Positions 52,965 to 62,649 of a stretch of 64,000 nucleotides of DNA are shown one piece after another. Both the position numbers and the translations under genes were made by a program. Source of the DNA: Chitinophagales bacterium (GTDB lineage: Bacteria; Bacteroidota; Bacteroidia; Chitinophagales; UBA10324); assembly GCA_025056305.1 (NCBI GenBank), contig JANWWJ010000036.1, forward strand, positions 1 to 64,000, in the 5' to 3' direction. Below the pieces are notes generated by a model, which saw nothing but the letters and a program-made list of their open reading frames with translations, was not told the origin of the DNA and made no database searches. Position 1 is the stretch's first letter; each line of letters opens with the position of its first letter.

Positions 52965-54668
52965 TCACGAAAGATCTTTGATCTTTATTTCAACTCGTTT
53001 TTCCCCATTATGCTCGTTCTCCTGAACCACAAAACAAACATCGAAGGGCTTGCCATCCTGAATACGTGAGAGGTGATGGGCCATGTCGTACCCGATGCCT
53101 GAAACCGTAACCGCATCTTTGCGAAGCACTACTTTTAAGTGATTGTCCTTTACAATGCGGCTATAACCTGTGTCACTGACGCCGGTGGTGATGAAAACTG
53201 GCCTGAGATTGTCAGGACCATGAGGCGCAAAAAATTTGAGGCGCCGGGAAAAAGTTGACGTCAGATGAGCAAAGTGAATTTCTGCGCTGATGAGCAGTTC
53301 CGGGATCAACTGCTCTTCGGTGATGGTAGCGGCCACTACTTCCTCAAACCGACGTTTGAAAGCCTCTAACTTGTCCGGCATAAGTTTTAAGCCTGCAGCA
53401 AACGTGTGCCCTCCATATTCCACCAACAGGTCGCGGCAGGCATGAAGCGCTTCGTATAGGTCAAAGCCGGGCACCGAACGGGCCGATCCGCACAGCAGGC
53501 CATTGCTTTCAGTAATCACGATGGTGGGACGGAAGAAATGATCCTGAAGGCGCGATGCCACAATTCCGACCACACCTTTGTGCCAATGCGGATCGTACAC
53601 CACGGTAGTTTTTCGGGCATTTTCAGCAGGATCTTCCAACAGCATGCTTAAAGCCTGCTGGGTAATTTCCGTGTCGTGCTTGCGCCGCTCCTCATTAAAT
53701 ATGTTGAGCTGCACTGCCTGCTCTTCAAGGTTGGGAGCTTCTGCCAACAAAAGATTCACGGCATGGGTGGCATCGCTCATGCGACCGGCGGCATTGATGC
53801 GCGGACCCAGAATAAACACCAAATCGTTGAACGTGATTTCCTTGGTCAAGCCGCTGACCTGAATGAGCGCTGCCAGGCCTGGATTGGGCTGCCGGTTGAT
53901 CTTCCGCAGGCCAAAGTGCGCCAACACGCGGTTTTCCCCCGTAACCGGCACAATGTCAGCAGCAATGCTTACAGCTACCAGATCTAAAAATTCGTTGACG
54001 ACCTCATAAGGCCTACCCAGTTTTTTTGCCAGCGCACTGATCAACTTAAAACCAATACCACAGCCGCTCAATTCTTTATAAGGGTAAGGACAATCGCGCC
54101 GTTTTGGGTCCAGGATCGCGCATGCCGGAGGAAGTGTTGCGTCGGGCAAGTGGTGGTCGCACACGATAAAATCAATCCCTGCCTGCGCCGCTTCGGCAAT
54201 CAGCTTATGCGATTTTATGCCACAATCCAGCGTGATAATCAGCCGTACTTGGTTACGTTGAGCATATTCTATGGCTTTCCGACTGACGCCGTAGCCTTCT
54301 GTATAGCGATTGGGTATATAAAAGGTGCAGCGGAACCCTTGGTCTTTCAGAAAACGGTAAACCATGGCAACGGCGGTGGTGCCGTCCACATCATAGTCGC
54401 CCAAAACCATGAGGTTTTGTTGTTGGGCCTTGGCTTCCAGCAATCGCATAATGGCCTTATCCATATCGGCCATGCTGAAAGGGTCATGCAACTGATCTAG
54501 AGACGGGTAAAAGAAACGATGGGCATCTTCAGGACTTTGAATACCCCGCTGAACCAGCAGCCGCACGATGATTTCATCCACTTTCTTTTTATGCTGTCGC
54601 TGAAGCAGGTCAGTTAGGTGAGCAACTGCTTCGGGATTAGTGTCGATGATTTTCCAGCGGCGACGCAT
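52965..54668 (-). CDS. recJ: Single-stranded-DNA-specific exonuclease RecJ
   Basis: This 567-residue DHH-family exonuclease degrades ssDNA 5'-3' in recombination and repair. The motifs are MVLGDYDVDGTTAVAMVYRF, IITLDCGIKSHKLI, DFIVCDHHLPD and ILDPKRRDCPYPYKELSGCG. The DHHA1 part has VYDPHWHKGVVGIVASRLQD and YGGHTFAAGLKL, where the GGH motif is found. The start is the ATG at 54668, because a perfect -7 element occupies 54678-54685. The frame opens earlier at TTG 54680, inside the element. It is separate from the nucleotide-sugar genes upstream. Confidence 0.95.
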   Translation of the reverse strand: MRRRWKIIDTNPEAVAHLTDLLQRQHKKKVDEIIVRLLVQRGIQSPEDAHRFFYPSLDQLHDPFSMADMDKAIMRLLEAKAQQQNLMVLGDYDVDGTTAVAMVYRFLKDQGFRCTFYIPNRYTEGYGVSRKAIEYAQRNQVRLIITLDCGIKSHKLIAEAAQAGIDFIVCDHHLPDATLPPACAILDPKRRDCPYPYKELSGCGIGFKLISALAKKLGRPYEVVNEFLDLVAVSIAADIVPVTGENRVLAHFGLRKINRQPNPGLAALIQVSGLTKEITFNDLVFILGPRINAAGRMSDATHAVNLLLAEAPNLEEQAVQLNIFNEERRKHDTEITQQALSMLLEDPAENARKTTVVYDPHWHKGVVGIVASRLQDHFFRPTIVITESNGLLCGSARSVPGFDLYEALHACRDLLVEYGGHTFAAGLKLMPDKLEAFKRRFEEVVAATITEEQLIPELLISAEIHFAHLTSTFSRRLKFFAPHGPDNLRPVFITTGVSDTGYSRIVKDNHLKVVLRKDAVTVSGIGYDMAHHLSRIQDGKPFDVCFVVQENEHNGEKRVEIKIKDLS

Positions 54669-54677
54669 AGGCAGCCA

Positions 54678-54685
54678 CAAACATA
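54678..54685 (-). promoter_or_regulatory. -7 promoter element of recJ
   Basis: The minus strand reads TATGTTTG, a perfect TAnnTTTG match, 9 bases before the recJ ATG. This spacing implies a nearly leaderless RNA, as for nuoL. Confidence 0.55.
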
Positions 54686-54702
54686 AGCGATGACGCCGGC
54701 AG

Positions 54703-55743
54703 TCAGCCAGCCGACTTAGACACAGCCCTTTCCACTAGCAATTGCCTTCGGCGCCAGGCCGACAGCATGATTTCAGACAGCGGACGGCGGGGCTGCCAGC
54801 CCAACAGGCGGGTGGCTTTGCTGTGATCTGCATAGACGGCCACCGCATCGCCACTGCGGCGAGGTCCGATGCGGTAAGGCACTTTGAGGCCTGTGGTGTT
54901 TTCAAACGCTTCAATCATCTGCAACACCGAATAGCCGGTACCGCTACCTAGATTGACGACCTCTACTGAGGGCCCATCCCCCTGATTTAATACGTATTCC
55001 AACGCTTTCACATGTGCTTCAGCTATGTCCATCACATGTACGTAATCACGAATGCAGGTACCGTCGGGGGTGGGGTAATCCTTACCGAACACTACCAGCT
55101 CAGGAATGATTCCGGCTGCTGCGGCCGTAAGGGCAGGCACCAGGTTCTGGGGTGGACCTTGATCATATTCTCCCAAAAGTCCGCTTTCGTGCGCACCGGC
55201 AGGATTGAAATACCGAAGGATCACAGCCCTTAAAGAAGCTATCGGTACTGCATCTCTGACAATGTGTTCGCCAAAGTATTTAGTACGTCCGTAAACCGAT
55301 TGTTGCTCGAAGCATGGTGTCTCTTCCGTCACGGGCAACGAGTTTACATTACCATACACAGCACTGGAAGAAGAATAAATGAAGGCCTTGATGTTGTGTT
55401 CACGCGCGCACACCAGCACGTTAATTAAGGAGAGCAAGTTGTTTCCATAATACCGCAGCGGGCGCTGCATGCTCTCCGGAACCAGCTTGTGTGCGGCAAA
55501 ATGAATGATACCGGCTATATTTTTCCGCTCAGCGAAAAAGCGACGCAGTGCTCTTAGGTTGCACAAATTGATGCGAGTGTTTTGAAATGCTTTTCCACTA
55601 AGCGTGCAGATATCGGCTTCCACCTGCGTCTGATTGTGCTCCAACACGTCAATGCTCAGCACCTCATATCCTTTTTCAAGTAAAGCCAAAGCGGTATGGC
55701 TTCCGATATAGCCGCATCCACCGGTGACGACAATGGTATGCAT
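54703..55743 (-). CDS. galE: UDP-glucose 4-epimerase
   Basis: This 346-residue short-chain-dehydrogenase-type epimerase interconverts UDP-glucose and UDP-galactose. The Rossmann motif is VTGGCGYIGSHTALAL. AAHKLVPESMQRPLRYYGNN and the catalytic SSSSAVYGN with YGRTKYFGE follow (Ser and Tyr-x3-Lys). RYFNPAGAHESGLLGEYDQG, TPDGTCIRDYVHVMDIAEAH and VEVVNLGSGTGYSVLQMIEA are typical of GalE. The gene follows the epimerase gene by 15 bases, and the two are probably co-transcribed with rmlA. Confidence 0.94.
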   Translation of the reverse strand: MHTIVVTGGCGYIGSHTALALLEKGYEVLSIDVLEHNQTQVEADICTLSGKAFQNTRINLCNLRALRRFFAERKNIAGIIHFAAHKLVPESMQRPLRYYGNNLLSLINVLVCAREHNIKAFIYSSSSAVYGNVNSLPVTEETPCFEQQSVYGRTKYFGEHIVRDAVPIASLRAVILRYFNPAGAHESGLLGEYDQGPPQNLVPALTAAAAGIIPELVVFGKDYPTPDGTCIRDYVHVMDIAEAHVKALEYVLNQGDGPSVEVVNLGSGTGYSVLQMIEAFENTTGLKVPYRIGPRRSGDAVAVYADHSKATRLLGWQPRRPLSEIMLSAWRRRQLLVERAVSKSAG

Positions 55744-55758
55744 ACTTATTGGCAGACG

Positions 55759-56694
55759 TTAGGAAGCATCTCGAAAAGCCTGAACCATTTTGCGTAAGCC
55801 CTCCTCCAACGAGACCAACGGGCGTTGCAACAGGCTGCGCATCTTTCGGATATCGGGAAGGCGCCGCCGCATATCACCTTCCTTGAGCGGCGCATGATGC
55901 ACGATGCGGGAGGTGCTGCCCGTAACTTCTAACACTTTGTGTGCCAACTCCAGGATGGTTACCTCACGGTCATGACCGATATTGACAATATCGTTTACGT
56001 ATCGGTGCTGTTGAAAACAGGTAATTGTTGCATCAACATTATCGTCGATATAAAGAAAGGTACGGCTTTGCAGCCCGTCGCCATGGATGACCAGATCGCG
56101 CCCGTGTAACGCGTGGTGCAAAAATCGAGAGACCACGAAATCATCGCTTTGTTCCGGACCGTAGGTGTTGAAATAGCGAAAGATGGTGTACGATAAACCA
56201 TACTCCCGATGGTAGGATTTCAAAAAAGACTCTCCGACATTTTTCACAATGGCATAAGGCAAACGGGAATTTAAGGGTGTGGTCTCCTCATTCTGAGGTA
56301 ATTCGACCGGCTCGCCGTATACTTCACTGCTCGAAGCGTAAAACACACGACGGACACCGGTGTTTTTGGCGAGGTTTAAAATATTACGAATTCCCTGTAT
56401 ATCATTGAGCACCATAACGGGATGATGCAGTGTACGTTGTACGCCGACTACTGCTGCATAATGAAAAACATAATCAAACTGAAAGCTTGTCATGATTGCA
56501 GAGATATCGTCAAAGTTGTTTACGTCGGCTTTGATGAATTGCCAGTTGGCCTGTGCGCGGGCGGGCAGGCGCCGCAACGAACCCGTGAGCAGATTGTCCA
56601 CCACAACCACATAGTTATTGGAATCGCCGATGAGGCGTTTGGCCAACGCACTACCGATGAAGCCGGCACCGCCAGTGATCAGGATCCGATTCAT
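55759..56694 (-). CDS. NAD-dependent nucleotide-sugar epimerase/dehydratase
   Basis: This 311-residue extended SDR enzyme has the Rossmann motif [16 protein letters not shown] and the catalytic pair [10 protein letters not shown] and [10 protein letters not shown] (Tyr-x3-Lys). [20 protein letters not shown] is a typical middle block. It resembles UDP-glucuronate decarboxylase and GDP- or dTDP-sugar epimerases. The exact sugar is not clear. Its ATG overlaps the rmlA stop as ATGA, so it is translationally coupled. Confidence 0.9.
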   Translation of the reverse strand: MNRILITGGAGFIGSALAKRLIGDSNNYVVVVDNLLTGSLRRLPARAQANWQFIKADVNNFDDISAIMTSFQFDYVFHYAAVVGVQRTLHHPVMVLNDIQGIRNILNLAKNTGVRRVFYASSSEVYGEPVELPQNEETTPLNSRLPYAIVKNVGESFLKSYHREYGLSYTIFRYFNTYGPEQSDDFVVSRFLHHALHGRDLVIHGDGLQSRTFLYIDDNVDATITCFQQHRYVNDIVNIGHDREVTILELAHKVLEVTGSTSRIVHHAPLKEGDMRRRLPDIRKMRSLLQRPLVSLEEGLRKMVQAFRDAS

Positions 56695-57572
56695 GGACGC
56701 CCCCCCTCCTTGCGTTTCAGCAACTCCATTAAATACGTTCCATAGCCGCTGGGTTGCAGGGGTTGAGCTAGTCGTTCCAATTGCTCATCGCTGATGAAAC
56801 CCATACGCCAAGCCACTTCCTCGATGCTACCGATTTTTAAGCCCTGCCTGTTCTCCACTACCTGAACGAATAGAGCGGCTGCCATCATGGAATCAAACGT
56901 ACCGGTATCCAACCAGGCGGTGCCGCGATCCAGAACGGCAACATGCAGCCTGCCTTGTTCCAAATAGGTGCGGTTGACATCGGTGATTTCTAACTCACCG
57001 CGGGCACTGGGTCGTAGGCCTCGCGCAATATCCACAACCGTGGCATCGTAGAAATAAAGTCCAGGAACTGCATAGTTGGAGCGCGGCTGTTTGGGTTTTT
57101 CTTCTATGGAAATGGCACGACCCGTAGCATCGAATTCCACTACGCCATATCGTTGAGGATCGTTGACATGATATGCGAAAATGATGGCCCCTTCCGGTTG
57201 GGTGTAACGTTGCAGAAACGTGCCCAAGCCTGAGCCATAGAAGATGTTATCACCCAAAGCCAAGGCCACCGGATCCGAACCGATGAAGGCAGCGCCAATA
57301 AGGAATGCTTGTGCCAGCCCTTCGGGGCGTGGCTGCACAGCATAGCTGAAACTGCAGCCATAATGGGTGCCGTCGCCCAAAAGTTTGATGAACAAAGGCT
57401 GGTCTTGAGGCGTGGTGATGATTAAAATGTCGCGGATGCCGGTCATCATCAACACCGATAGCGGATAGTAAATCATCGGCTTGTCGTACACAGGCATGAG
57501 CTGCTTGCTCAGGGCATAGGTAATGGGGTACAATCGGGAGCCGGAGCCCCCCGCCAATACGATGCCTTTCAT
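56691..57572 (-). CDS. rmlA: Glucose-1-phosphate thymidylyltransferase
   Basis: This 293-residue enzyme makes dTDP-glucose for surface-sugar synthesis. The signature [20 protein letters not shown] is followed by [70 protein letters not shown] and [20 protein letters not shown]. The ATG at 57572 is the start; the frame opens earlier at GTG 57587. RmlB, C and D are not in the window. TATTTTCA at 57577-57584 is a weak promoter candidate. Confidence 0.95.
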   Translation of the reverse strand: MKGIVLAGGSGSRLYPITYALSKQLMPVYDKPMIYYPLSVLMMTGIRDILIITTPQDQPLFIKLLGDGTHYGCSFSYAVQPRPEGLAQAFLIGAAFIGSDPVALALGDNIFYGSGLGTFLQRYTQPEGAIIFAYHVNDPQRYGVVEFDATGRAISIEEKPKQPRSNYAVPGLYFYDATVVDIARGLRPSARGELEITDVNRTYLEQGRLHVAVLDRGTAWLDTGTFDSMMAAALFVQVVENRQGLKIGSIEEVAWRMGFISDEQLERLAQPLQPSGYGTYLMELLKRKEGGRP

Positions 57573-57611
57573 GCGGTGAAAATACACGGCAGGTGCGACT
57601 TACCATGCTTA

Positions 57612-58664
57612 TCAGCGCTCGTCGGCTTTGGCCAGCGTAAAACCGAAGGTGGACCCGACACCCGGTTTGCTGCGTACATTGATGGTTTGTTGGTGCGCCT
57701 CGATGATGTGTTTGACGATGGCCAGCCCCAAGCCGGTTCCGCCTTGCTCACGGCTGCGGCTTTTATCGACGCGGTAAAATCGCTCAAACAAACGGGGAAT
57801 ATGTTCCTCTGCAATACCGATGCCGTCATCGGTAACTTCTATCAATACGTTATCCCCCATGTCATAATAGCTGACGATGGTATTACCGTTTTCCCTGCCG
57901 TACTTGATGGAATTATCTAATAAGTTGACCAATACCTGCCGGATGCGTTCTTTGTCGGCCACCACATAAAAGGGCCGATCGCATCCTTTCTTCACACTAA
58001 ACCGAATTTGCTTGGTGTTTGCTTTATATTCGATCTCTTCAAATACATCGCGGGTGAGCGAATAAATGTCAAATGTTTCCAGATCCAGCGTTTCTTCGCC
58101 GCTTTCCAGCCGAGCAATCTGTTCTAAATCATTCACCAGTGTCACAAGCCGCTCGATCCCCTGGGCTGTTTTTTCTAAAAAATGGTGGCTAACCTCTTTG
58201 TCGTCCATAGCCCCATCCAGCAGGGTGTGCACGTATCCCTGAATGCTGAACAACGGCGTCTTGAATTCATGCGACAAGTTGGATAAAAACTCTTTTCGGT
58301 ATTGCTCTGCCTTGCGTAGGCTTTCCAGCTCCCGCTGGTTTCGCTCGGCCCATTCACTGACCTCTTGTTGTACTTCATTGATTGGATCGTTGCCCACCGA
58401 TTGCCCAAGCACCTCCCGAGTGAAGCGATCCACTTTCAAATTATGAATGGTCTTATATATCAGTTTGATTTTTCGGTAAATGAATCGATTCAAGATGTAA
58501 GAAAACAAGAAATAGGCGCCCAAACCTACTATGCCCCCTAAAAGCACGGGCTGCCAAAGAGGGCTGCGCACCCATAGGGAAAGCACTTCTTGCACCACGA
58601 CGGCTAAAACGGCAACGGCCCCCCCCGCATACCAAGCCAGGGCTCTCGGAGAAGGATTTTTCAT
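57612..58664 (-). CDS. phoR: Sensor histidine kinase PhoR-like, phosphate regulon
   Basis: This 350-residue kinase has two membrane helices at the N-terminus (residues about 9-27 and 38-60) with a very short loop between them, so external sensing is limited. The helix region IYKTIHNLKVDRFTREVLG leads into the HisKA domain with the phosphoacceptor in NLSHEFKTPLFSIQGYVHTL. The HATPase has NLLDNSIKYGRENG, DDGIGIAEEHIP and GGTGLGLAIVKHI. No PAS domain is recognisable. It follows phoB by 9 bases. The Pho role is inferred from position in the pst operon. Confidence 0.9.
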   Translation of the reverse strand: MKNPSPRALAWYAGGAVAVLAVVVQEVLSLWVRSPLWQPVLLGGIVGLGAYFLFSYILNRFIYRKIKLIYKTIHNLKVDRFTREVLGQSVGNDPINEVQQEVSEWAERNQRELESLRKAEQYRKEFLSNLSHEFKTPLFSIQGYVHTLLDGAMDDKEVSHHFLEKTAQGIERLVTLVNDLEQIARLESGEETLDLETFDIYSLTRDVFEEIEYKANTKQIRFSVKKGCDRPFYVVADKERIRQVLVNLLDNSIKYGRENGNTIVSYYDMGDNVLIEVTDDGIGIAEEHIPRLFERFYRVDKSRSREQGGTGLGLAIVKHIIEAHQQTINVRSKPGVGSTFGFTLAKADER

Positions 58665-58673
58665 GCCTGCACT

Positions 58674-59366
58674 TCAGATTTCAAACTTATATCCGACACC
58701 TTTAACAGTTTTTATCAAAGACTCGCCTACTTTTTGTCGGATCTTGCGCACATGCACGTCGATGGTGCGGTCGCCCACAATGACTTCGTCGCCCCAGATG
58801 CGTTTAAGAATTTCGGCCCGCGGAAAGACCCTTCCGGGTTTGGACGCCAACATGGCCAACAGGTCGAATTCTTTGCGCGCCAGAAACACTTCCTGATCAT
58901 TGACGCGCACGATACGTCGCTCGCGGTCAATCGTCACGTGACCGATAGAAATTTGATCCATAACATCACCGGCCGTGCGGCGGCGCAACAAGGCCTTCAA
59001 TCGGCTTACCAACAGGCGCGGCTTAATGGGCTTGGTGATGTAGTCATCAGCACCGGCATGAAAGCCCGCCAACTCGCTTTGTTCATCATTGCGGGCCGTA
59101 AGAAAGACGATGAGCACCTGCCTGAGCTCACGTAAGCTACGCAAGTGCTCGGCGGTAGCCAGCCCATCCAAATTGGGCATCATCACATCCAAAAGCACCA
59201 GGTCCGGATGTACTTCTCGCGCCAGGCGAATAGCTTCCAGGCCATCGCGCGCGGCATACACCTCATAGCCTTCCTTGCGCAGACTATACTCGATAAACTC
59301 CAGTACATCAACTTCATCATCCACGATCAGGATTTTAGCAGCAGGGCTGTGGGTTGATGCTTGCAT
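58674..59366 (-). CDS. phoB: Response regulator PhoB-like, phosphate regulon
   Basis: This 230-residue OmpR/PhoB-type regulator has a receiver domain with the acidic pocket DDEVDVLEF, phosphoacceptor Asp in LVLLDVMMPNLDG, LTARND and DDYITKPIKPR. The winged-helix domain has ARKEFDLLAMLASKPGRVFP, RAEILKRIWGDEV and the DNA-binding helix VGDRTIDVHVRKIRQKVGE. The start at 59366 is next to the phoU stop (1-base gap); the frame opens much earlier at 59450. It probably controls the pst operon, but its binding sites in this phylum are not known to me. Confidence 0.92.
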   Translation of the reverse strand: MQASTHSPAAKILIVDDEVDVLEFIEYSLRKEGYEVYAARDGLEAIRLAREVHPDLVLLDVMMPNLDGLATAEHLRSLRELRQVLIVFLTARNDEQSELAGFHAGADDYITKPIKPRLLVSRLKALLRRRTAGDVMDQISIGHVTIDRERRIVRVNDQEVFLARKEFDLLAMLASKPGRVFPRAEILKRIWGDEVIVGDRTIDVHVRKIRQKVGESLIKTVKGVGYKFEI

Positions 59367-59367
59367 A

Positions 59368-60033
59368 TCAAATTTTTTCTTTTTCGTGTTTGAGCACGTG
59401 GGCCTCCACGTAAAAGATGATTTCTTCAGCAATGTTTTTATTGAGGTCACCGATGCGCTCCAGTTTGCGCACCGTGCTGTTTACGTTCAGCAGGTCTGCA
59501 ACCCGATCGGGATGTTGAGGGAAATAGTCGATCACGATCTGGATTGCTTTTCGGTTCCAGGCATCGAGCTGACCGTCGCTTTGAAAAATTTTTCGAGCCT
59601 TGGCACTGTCGCCATCACGAAAAGCCATGATGTTGCTTTCAATCATTTGTTCGAGCTGATCTACGGCTGCAAACAGCTCAAGTTTTTCCAACAGGTCTTC
59701 AGGCAAGGGTCGCTGCAGCTCCAGCGCATAAGAGGCAATGCCTTTGCTGTGATCGCCCATTCGTTCCAGATGGCTGTTGATTTTAAAAGCGGCAAATACC
59801 AACCGCAGATCGATAGCTACGGGATTGAACAATGCCATAATGTTCTCGCAATCCCGGTCGATTTTCAGCTCTGTGGCATTGATACGGCGTTCCTGAAAAA
59901 GCACTTCTCGGGCTAAATCTTTGCGCATATGCACCAGAGCCTGCACACTTTTGCGCAGCTGGTGCCGCACCAGATTGCCCATTTCTTCAATTTCACCTTT
60001 AAGGCGATTAAGCTCCGAATCTAAGTGTGTCAT
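59368..60033 (-). CDS. phoU: Phosphate transport regulator PhoU
   Basis: This 221-residue, all-helical protein has two PhoU repeats. The metal-binding type motif appears as RINATELKIDRDCENI and DPIAx-like VAIDLRLVFAAFKINSHLER, and the second repeat has LERIGDLNKNIAEEIIFYVE. It normally keeps the kinase PhoR inactive when phosphate is plentiful by contact with PstB. It lies between pstB and phoB on the same strand. Confidence 0.94.
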   Translation of the reverse strand: MTHLDSELNRLKGEIEEMGNLVRHQLRKSVQALVHMRKDLAREVLFQERRINATELKIDRDCENIMALFNPVAIDLRLVFAAFKINSHLERMGDHSKGIASYALELQRPLPEDLLEKLELFAAVDQLEQMIESNIMAFRDGDSAKARKIFQSDGQLDAWNRKAIQIVIDYFPQHPDRVADLLNVNSTVRKLERIGDLNKNIAEEIIFYVEAHVLKHEKEKI

Positions 60034-60069
60034 GGCTGCAAAATTCAGTGGTGGGTAAGGGGTTCATTG

Positions 60070-60828
60070 TTAGCCAAAGCGACCGGTGATGTAATTCTGT
60101 GTTTTTTCATTGCGGGGGTTGGTAAACAAATCTTTCGTTTCGGCATACTCGATGAGCTCCCCCAAATAGAAAAAGGCAGTCCAATCGCTCACACGAGCTG
60201 CCTGTTGCATGTTATGGGTCACGATGAGGATGGTGTATTTTTTCTTTAACTCCCAAATGAGCTCTTCGATCTTGGCGTTGCTGATAGGATCCAATGCCGA
60301 AGAGGGCTCATCCATCAGAATGACCGATGGCTCCACGGCCAATGCACGGGCTATACACAAGCGCTGTTGTTGTCCTCCCGACAAGGCCAGGGCTGATTTT
60401 TTTAAATTATCCTTTACCTCATCCCAAAGTGCGGCTTGCCGCAAGGCACGCTCCACCGTTTCTTCGATATAGCGCTTGTTGGTTACGCCGTTGATGCGTA
60501 ACCCATATGCCACATTTTCAAAAATGGATTTGGGAAAAGGATTAGGCTTTTGAAAAACCATGCCGACCCGCTTGCGCACATCCTCTACCCGCACGCCATC
60601 GGCATAGATGTTTTTTCCATTGAGCAAAACCTCGCCTTCCACCCTGACGCCGTCTATCATGTCGTTCATCCGATTAAACAACCGCAAATAAGTGGACTTA
60701 CCGCAACCCGATGGCCCGATTATGGCTACCACTTTGTTTTCCGGTACGCCCAGCGTGATGTTTTTGAGCGCCTGCGTGTTGCCGTAATACAAGCTGACGT
60801 TTCGGGTTTCTATCTTGAAATAACTCAT
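60070..60828 (-). CDS. pstB: Phosphate ABC transporter ATP-binding protein
   Basis: This 252-residue ATPase has Walker [21 protein letters not shown], signature [16 protein letters not shown] and Walker [29 protein letters not shown]-type sequence ([12 protein letters not shown]) marks the switch His. The ATG at 60828 overlaps the pstA stop as ATGA. The open frame to 61284 is not coding upstream of that. The normal length of PstB is 250-260. Confidence 0.97.
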   Translation of the reverse strand: MSYFKIETRNVSLYYGNTQALKNITLGVPENKVVAIIGPSGCGKSTYLRLFNRMNDMIDGVRVEGEVLLNGKNIYADGVRVEDVRKRVGMVFQKPNPFPKSIFENVAYGLRINGVTNKRYIEETVERALRQAALWDEVKDNLKKSALALSGGQQQRLCIARALAVEPSVILMDEPSSALDPISNAKIEELIWELKKKYTILIVTHNMQQAARVSDWTAFFYLGELIEYAETKDLFTNPRNEKTQNYITGRFG

Positions 60829-61682
60829 CGCGAAAAGCGGTTTCTCAGGTAAATGGCCGTAGCATTCAACAGCAAGGTAATGCACAACAACACAATGATG
60901 CCTGCGGCTGCATTTTCGTGGAAGGCAGCTTGCGGGCGTGAAATCCAGTTGAAAATCTGTATGGGCAGAATGGTAAAGGGCGAGCGTAGATCGTCCGGCA
61001 AAAAGGTGACGAAGGTCAACGCTCCAATGGTGATCAAAGGGGCCGTTTCTCCTATGGCTCGCGACACCGCCAAGATGATGCCGGTCAGAATAGAGGGAAA
61101 AGAAATGGGCAGCAGGTGGTGCCAAATGGTTTGCCAGCGCGTAGCCCCCATGGCAAACGATGCTTCTCTGATCCCAGGTGGTACCGAACGCAATGCTTCC
61201 CGTGCCGATATGATTATTACCGGCATGATCAGTAACGAAAGGGTGAGGGCTCCGGCAATCAAGCTGCGATCTAACTGCATCCACCGTACAAACAAGCCCA
61301 AGCCCAGTAAGCCGTAAACAATCGATGGGACGCCCGCCAAATTGGCTATGTTTAATTCAATGAACCGGCTGAACCAATTTTTTCTTCCGTATTCTTCCAG
61401 ATAGATAGCTGCACCGATGCCCAAGGGAACGGCTATGACAATGGTAAGCAAAACTACGAGGACGCTGCCCACCATACCAGCCAAAATGCCAGCCTCTTCG
61501 GCCCGCCGCGAGGGAAAAGAGGTCAAAAACTGCTTGTTGAGCCTTCCGATACCGTCTTCAAAGACAGTATACAGCAACCACATCAGCACCATGACGGCAA
61601 ACAACAAGCCGGCAAGGGCCACCACTTGAAACAGGGTGTCGTACAACCGTTGCTTTAGGGCGTGCCGGCGATAGTGTTCCAT
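60825..61682 (-). CDS. pstA: Phosphate ABC transporter permease PstA
   Basis: This 285-residue inner-membrane permease has about six helices. [20 protein letters not shown] and [19 protein letters not shown] are typical of PstA, and [20 protein letters not shown], followed by [12 protein letters not shown], is the coupling-helix (EAA-type) region that contacts PstB. It follows pstC by 8 bases. Confidence 0.96.
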   Translation of the reverse strand: MEHYRRHALKQRLYDTLFQVVALAGLLFAVMVLMWLLYTVFEDGIGRLNKQFLTSFPSRRAEEAGILAGMVGSVLVVLLTIVIAVPLGIGAAIYLEEYGRKNWFSRFIELNIANLAGVPSIVYGLLGLGLFVRWMQLDRSLIAGALTLSLLIMPVIIISAREALRSVPPGIREASFAMGATRWQTIWHHLLPISFPSILTGIILAVSRAIGETAPLITIGALTFVTFLPDDLRSPFTILPIQIFNWISRPQAAFHENAAAGIIVLLCITLLLNATAIYLRNRFSR

Positions 61683-61690
61683 AGTACTGT

Positions 61691-62641
61691 TCAGTTGCCT
61701 CCTCCAATCGCCATAAATGTTTTCCGAATGCGAAAGCTGATCATGTTCAAAATGAAGGTGAGCACAAAAAGGGCGATGGCCACAGCGAAAATGGTGTTAT
61801 AAGCCAACGAACCGTATGGCGTATCCCCCTGGCTTACCTGAACGATATAAGCCGTCATCGTAGATACTGGCTCTAAGGGATTCCAAGTGAGTTGCGGCAG
61901 ATTACCGGCTGCGATGGCAACAATCATGGTTTCACCTACTGCCCGCGACAATGCCAAAATGATCGATGCCATGATACCCGACAAAGCCGAAGGAAAAACG
62001 ATGGTTAACGATACCTGCAGCTTGCTGGCTCCTAAAGCAAAGCCTCCTTCGCGCAAGCTGTCTGGAACAGCCCGCAAGGCATCTTCACTTAGGCTGGTTA
62101 CCAACGGCAAAATCATGATGCCCATCACGATGCCCGGCGACAAAGCATTAAATCCTCCTAAGCCCGGAATCAGCTTTTGCAACAAGGGTGTAATGGTCAA
62201 AAGAGCGAAGTAACCGTACACAATCGTGGGAATTCCCGCCAGTATTTCCAAAAACGGTTTAATGACTTTACGAATCGGCCTGCGGGCATATTCGCTTAAA
62301 TAAACCGCTACCGCCAGACCTAACGGCACACTGACTAACAAGGCAATCAGGGAGGTAAGCAAGGTGCCACACAATAAAGGAAGAATGCCAAAATGCTTTT
62401 CAGCAAATAAGGGAGTCCATTGCTTACTGGTCAAAAATTCAATGATAGATACCTCCCTAAAAAAATAATAAGACTGTACCACCAACACGGCCAGAATAGC
62501 CAGCGTCGTAAATACCGATACCAAAGAGCACAAAAACAGAATGGCACGCACCAGCGTGTCGGTCAGGTAGGGTAAGCGTCGCTTCTTTTGAATTTTGCTT
62601 TCACCGGCAATAGCCTGCCCCACTTCCTTGAACAGCTGCAT
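61691..62641 (-). CDS. pstC: Phosphate ABC transporter permease PstC
   Basis: This 316-residue permease has six helices. The family blocks are VPLGLAVAVYLSEYARRPIR, KPFLEILAGIPTIVYGYFAL and EDALRAVPDSLREGGFALGA with SKLQVSLTIVFPSALSG, the coupling region. The first 30 residues are cytoplasmic and basic (KIQKKRRLPYLTDTL). It pairs with PstA to form the phosphate channel and is preceded by pstS with an 8-base gap. Confidence 0.96.
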   Translation of the reverse strand: MQLFKEVGQAIAGESKIQKKRRLPYLTDTLVRAILFLCSLVSVFTTLAILAVLVVQSYYFFREVSIIEFLTSKQWTPLFAEKHFGILPLLCGTLLTSLIALLVSVPLGLAVAVYLSEYARRPIRKVIKPFLEILAGIPTIVYGYFALLTITPLLQKLIPGLGGFNALSPGIVMGIMILPLVTSLSEDALRAVPDSLREGGFALGASKLQVSLTIVFPSALSGIMASIILALSRAVGETMIVAIAAGNLPQLTWNPLEPVSTMTAYIVQVSQGDTPYGSLAYNTIFAVAIALFVLTFILNMISFRIRKTFMAIGGGN

Positions 62642-62649
62642 GCTCTCCG

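Noticed and set aside
60829-61284. Extended open frame upstream of pstB
   Set aside because: It overlaps pstA in another frame, and its translation has no relation to ABC ATPases. The true pstB start is the ATG at 60828.
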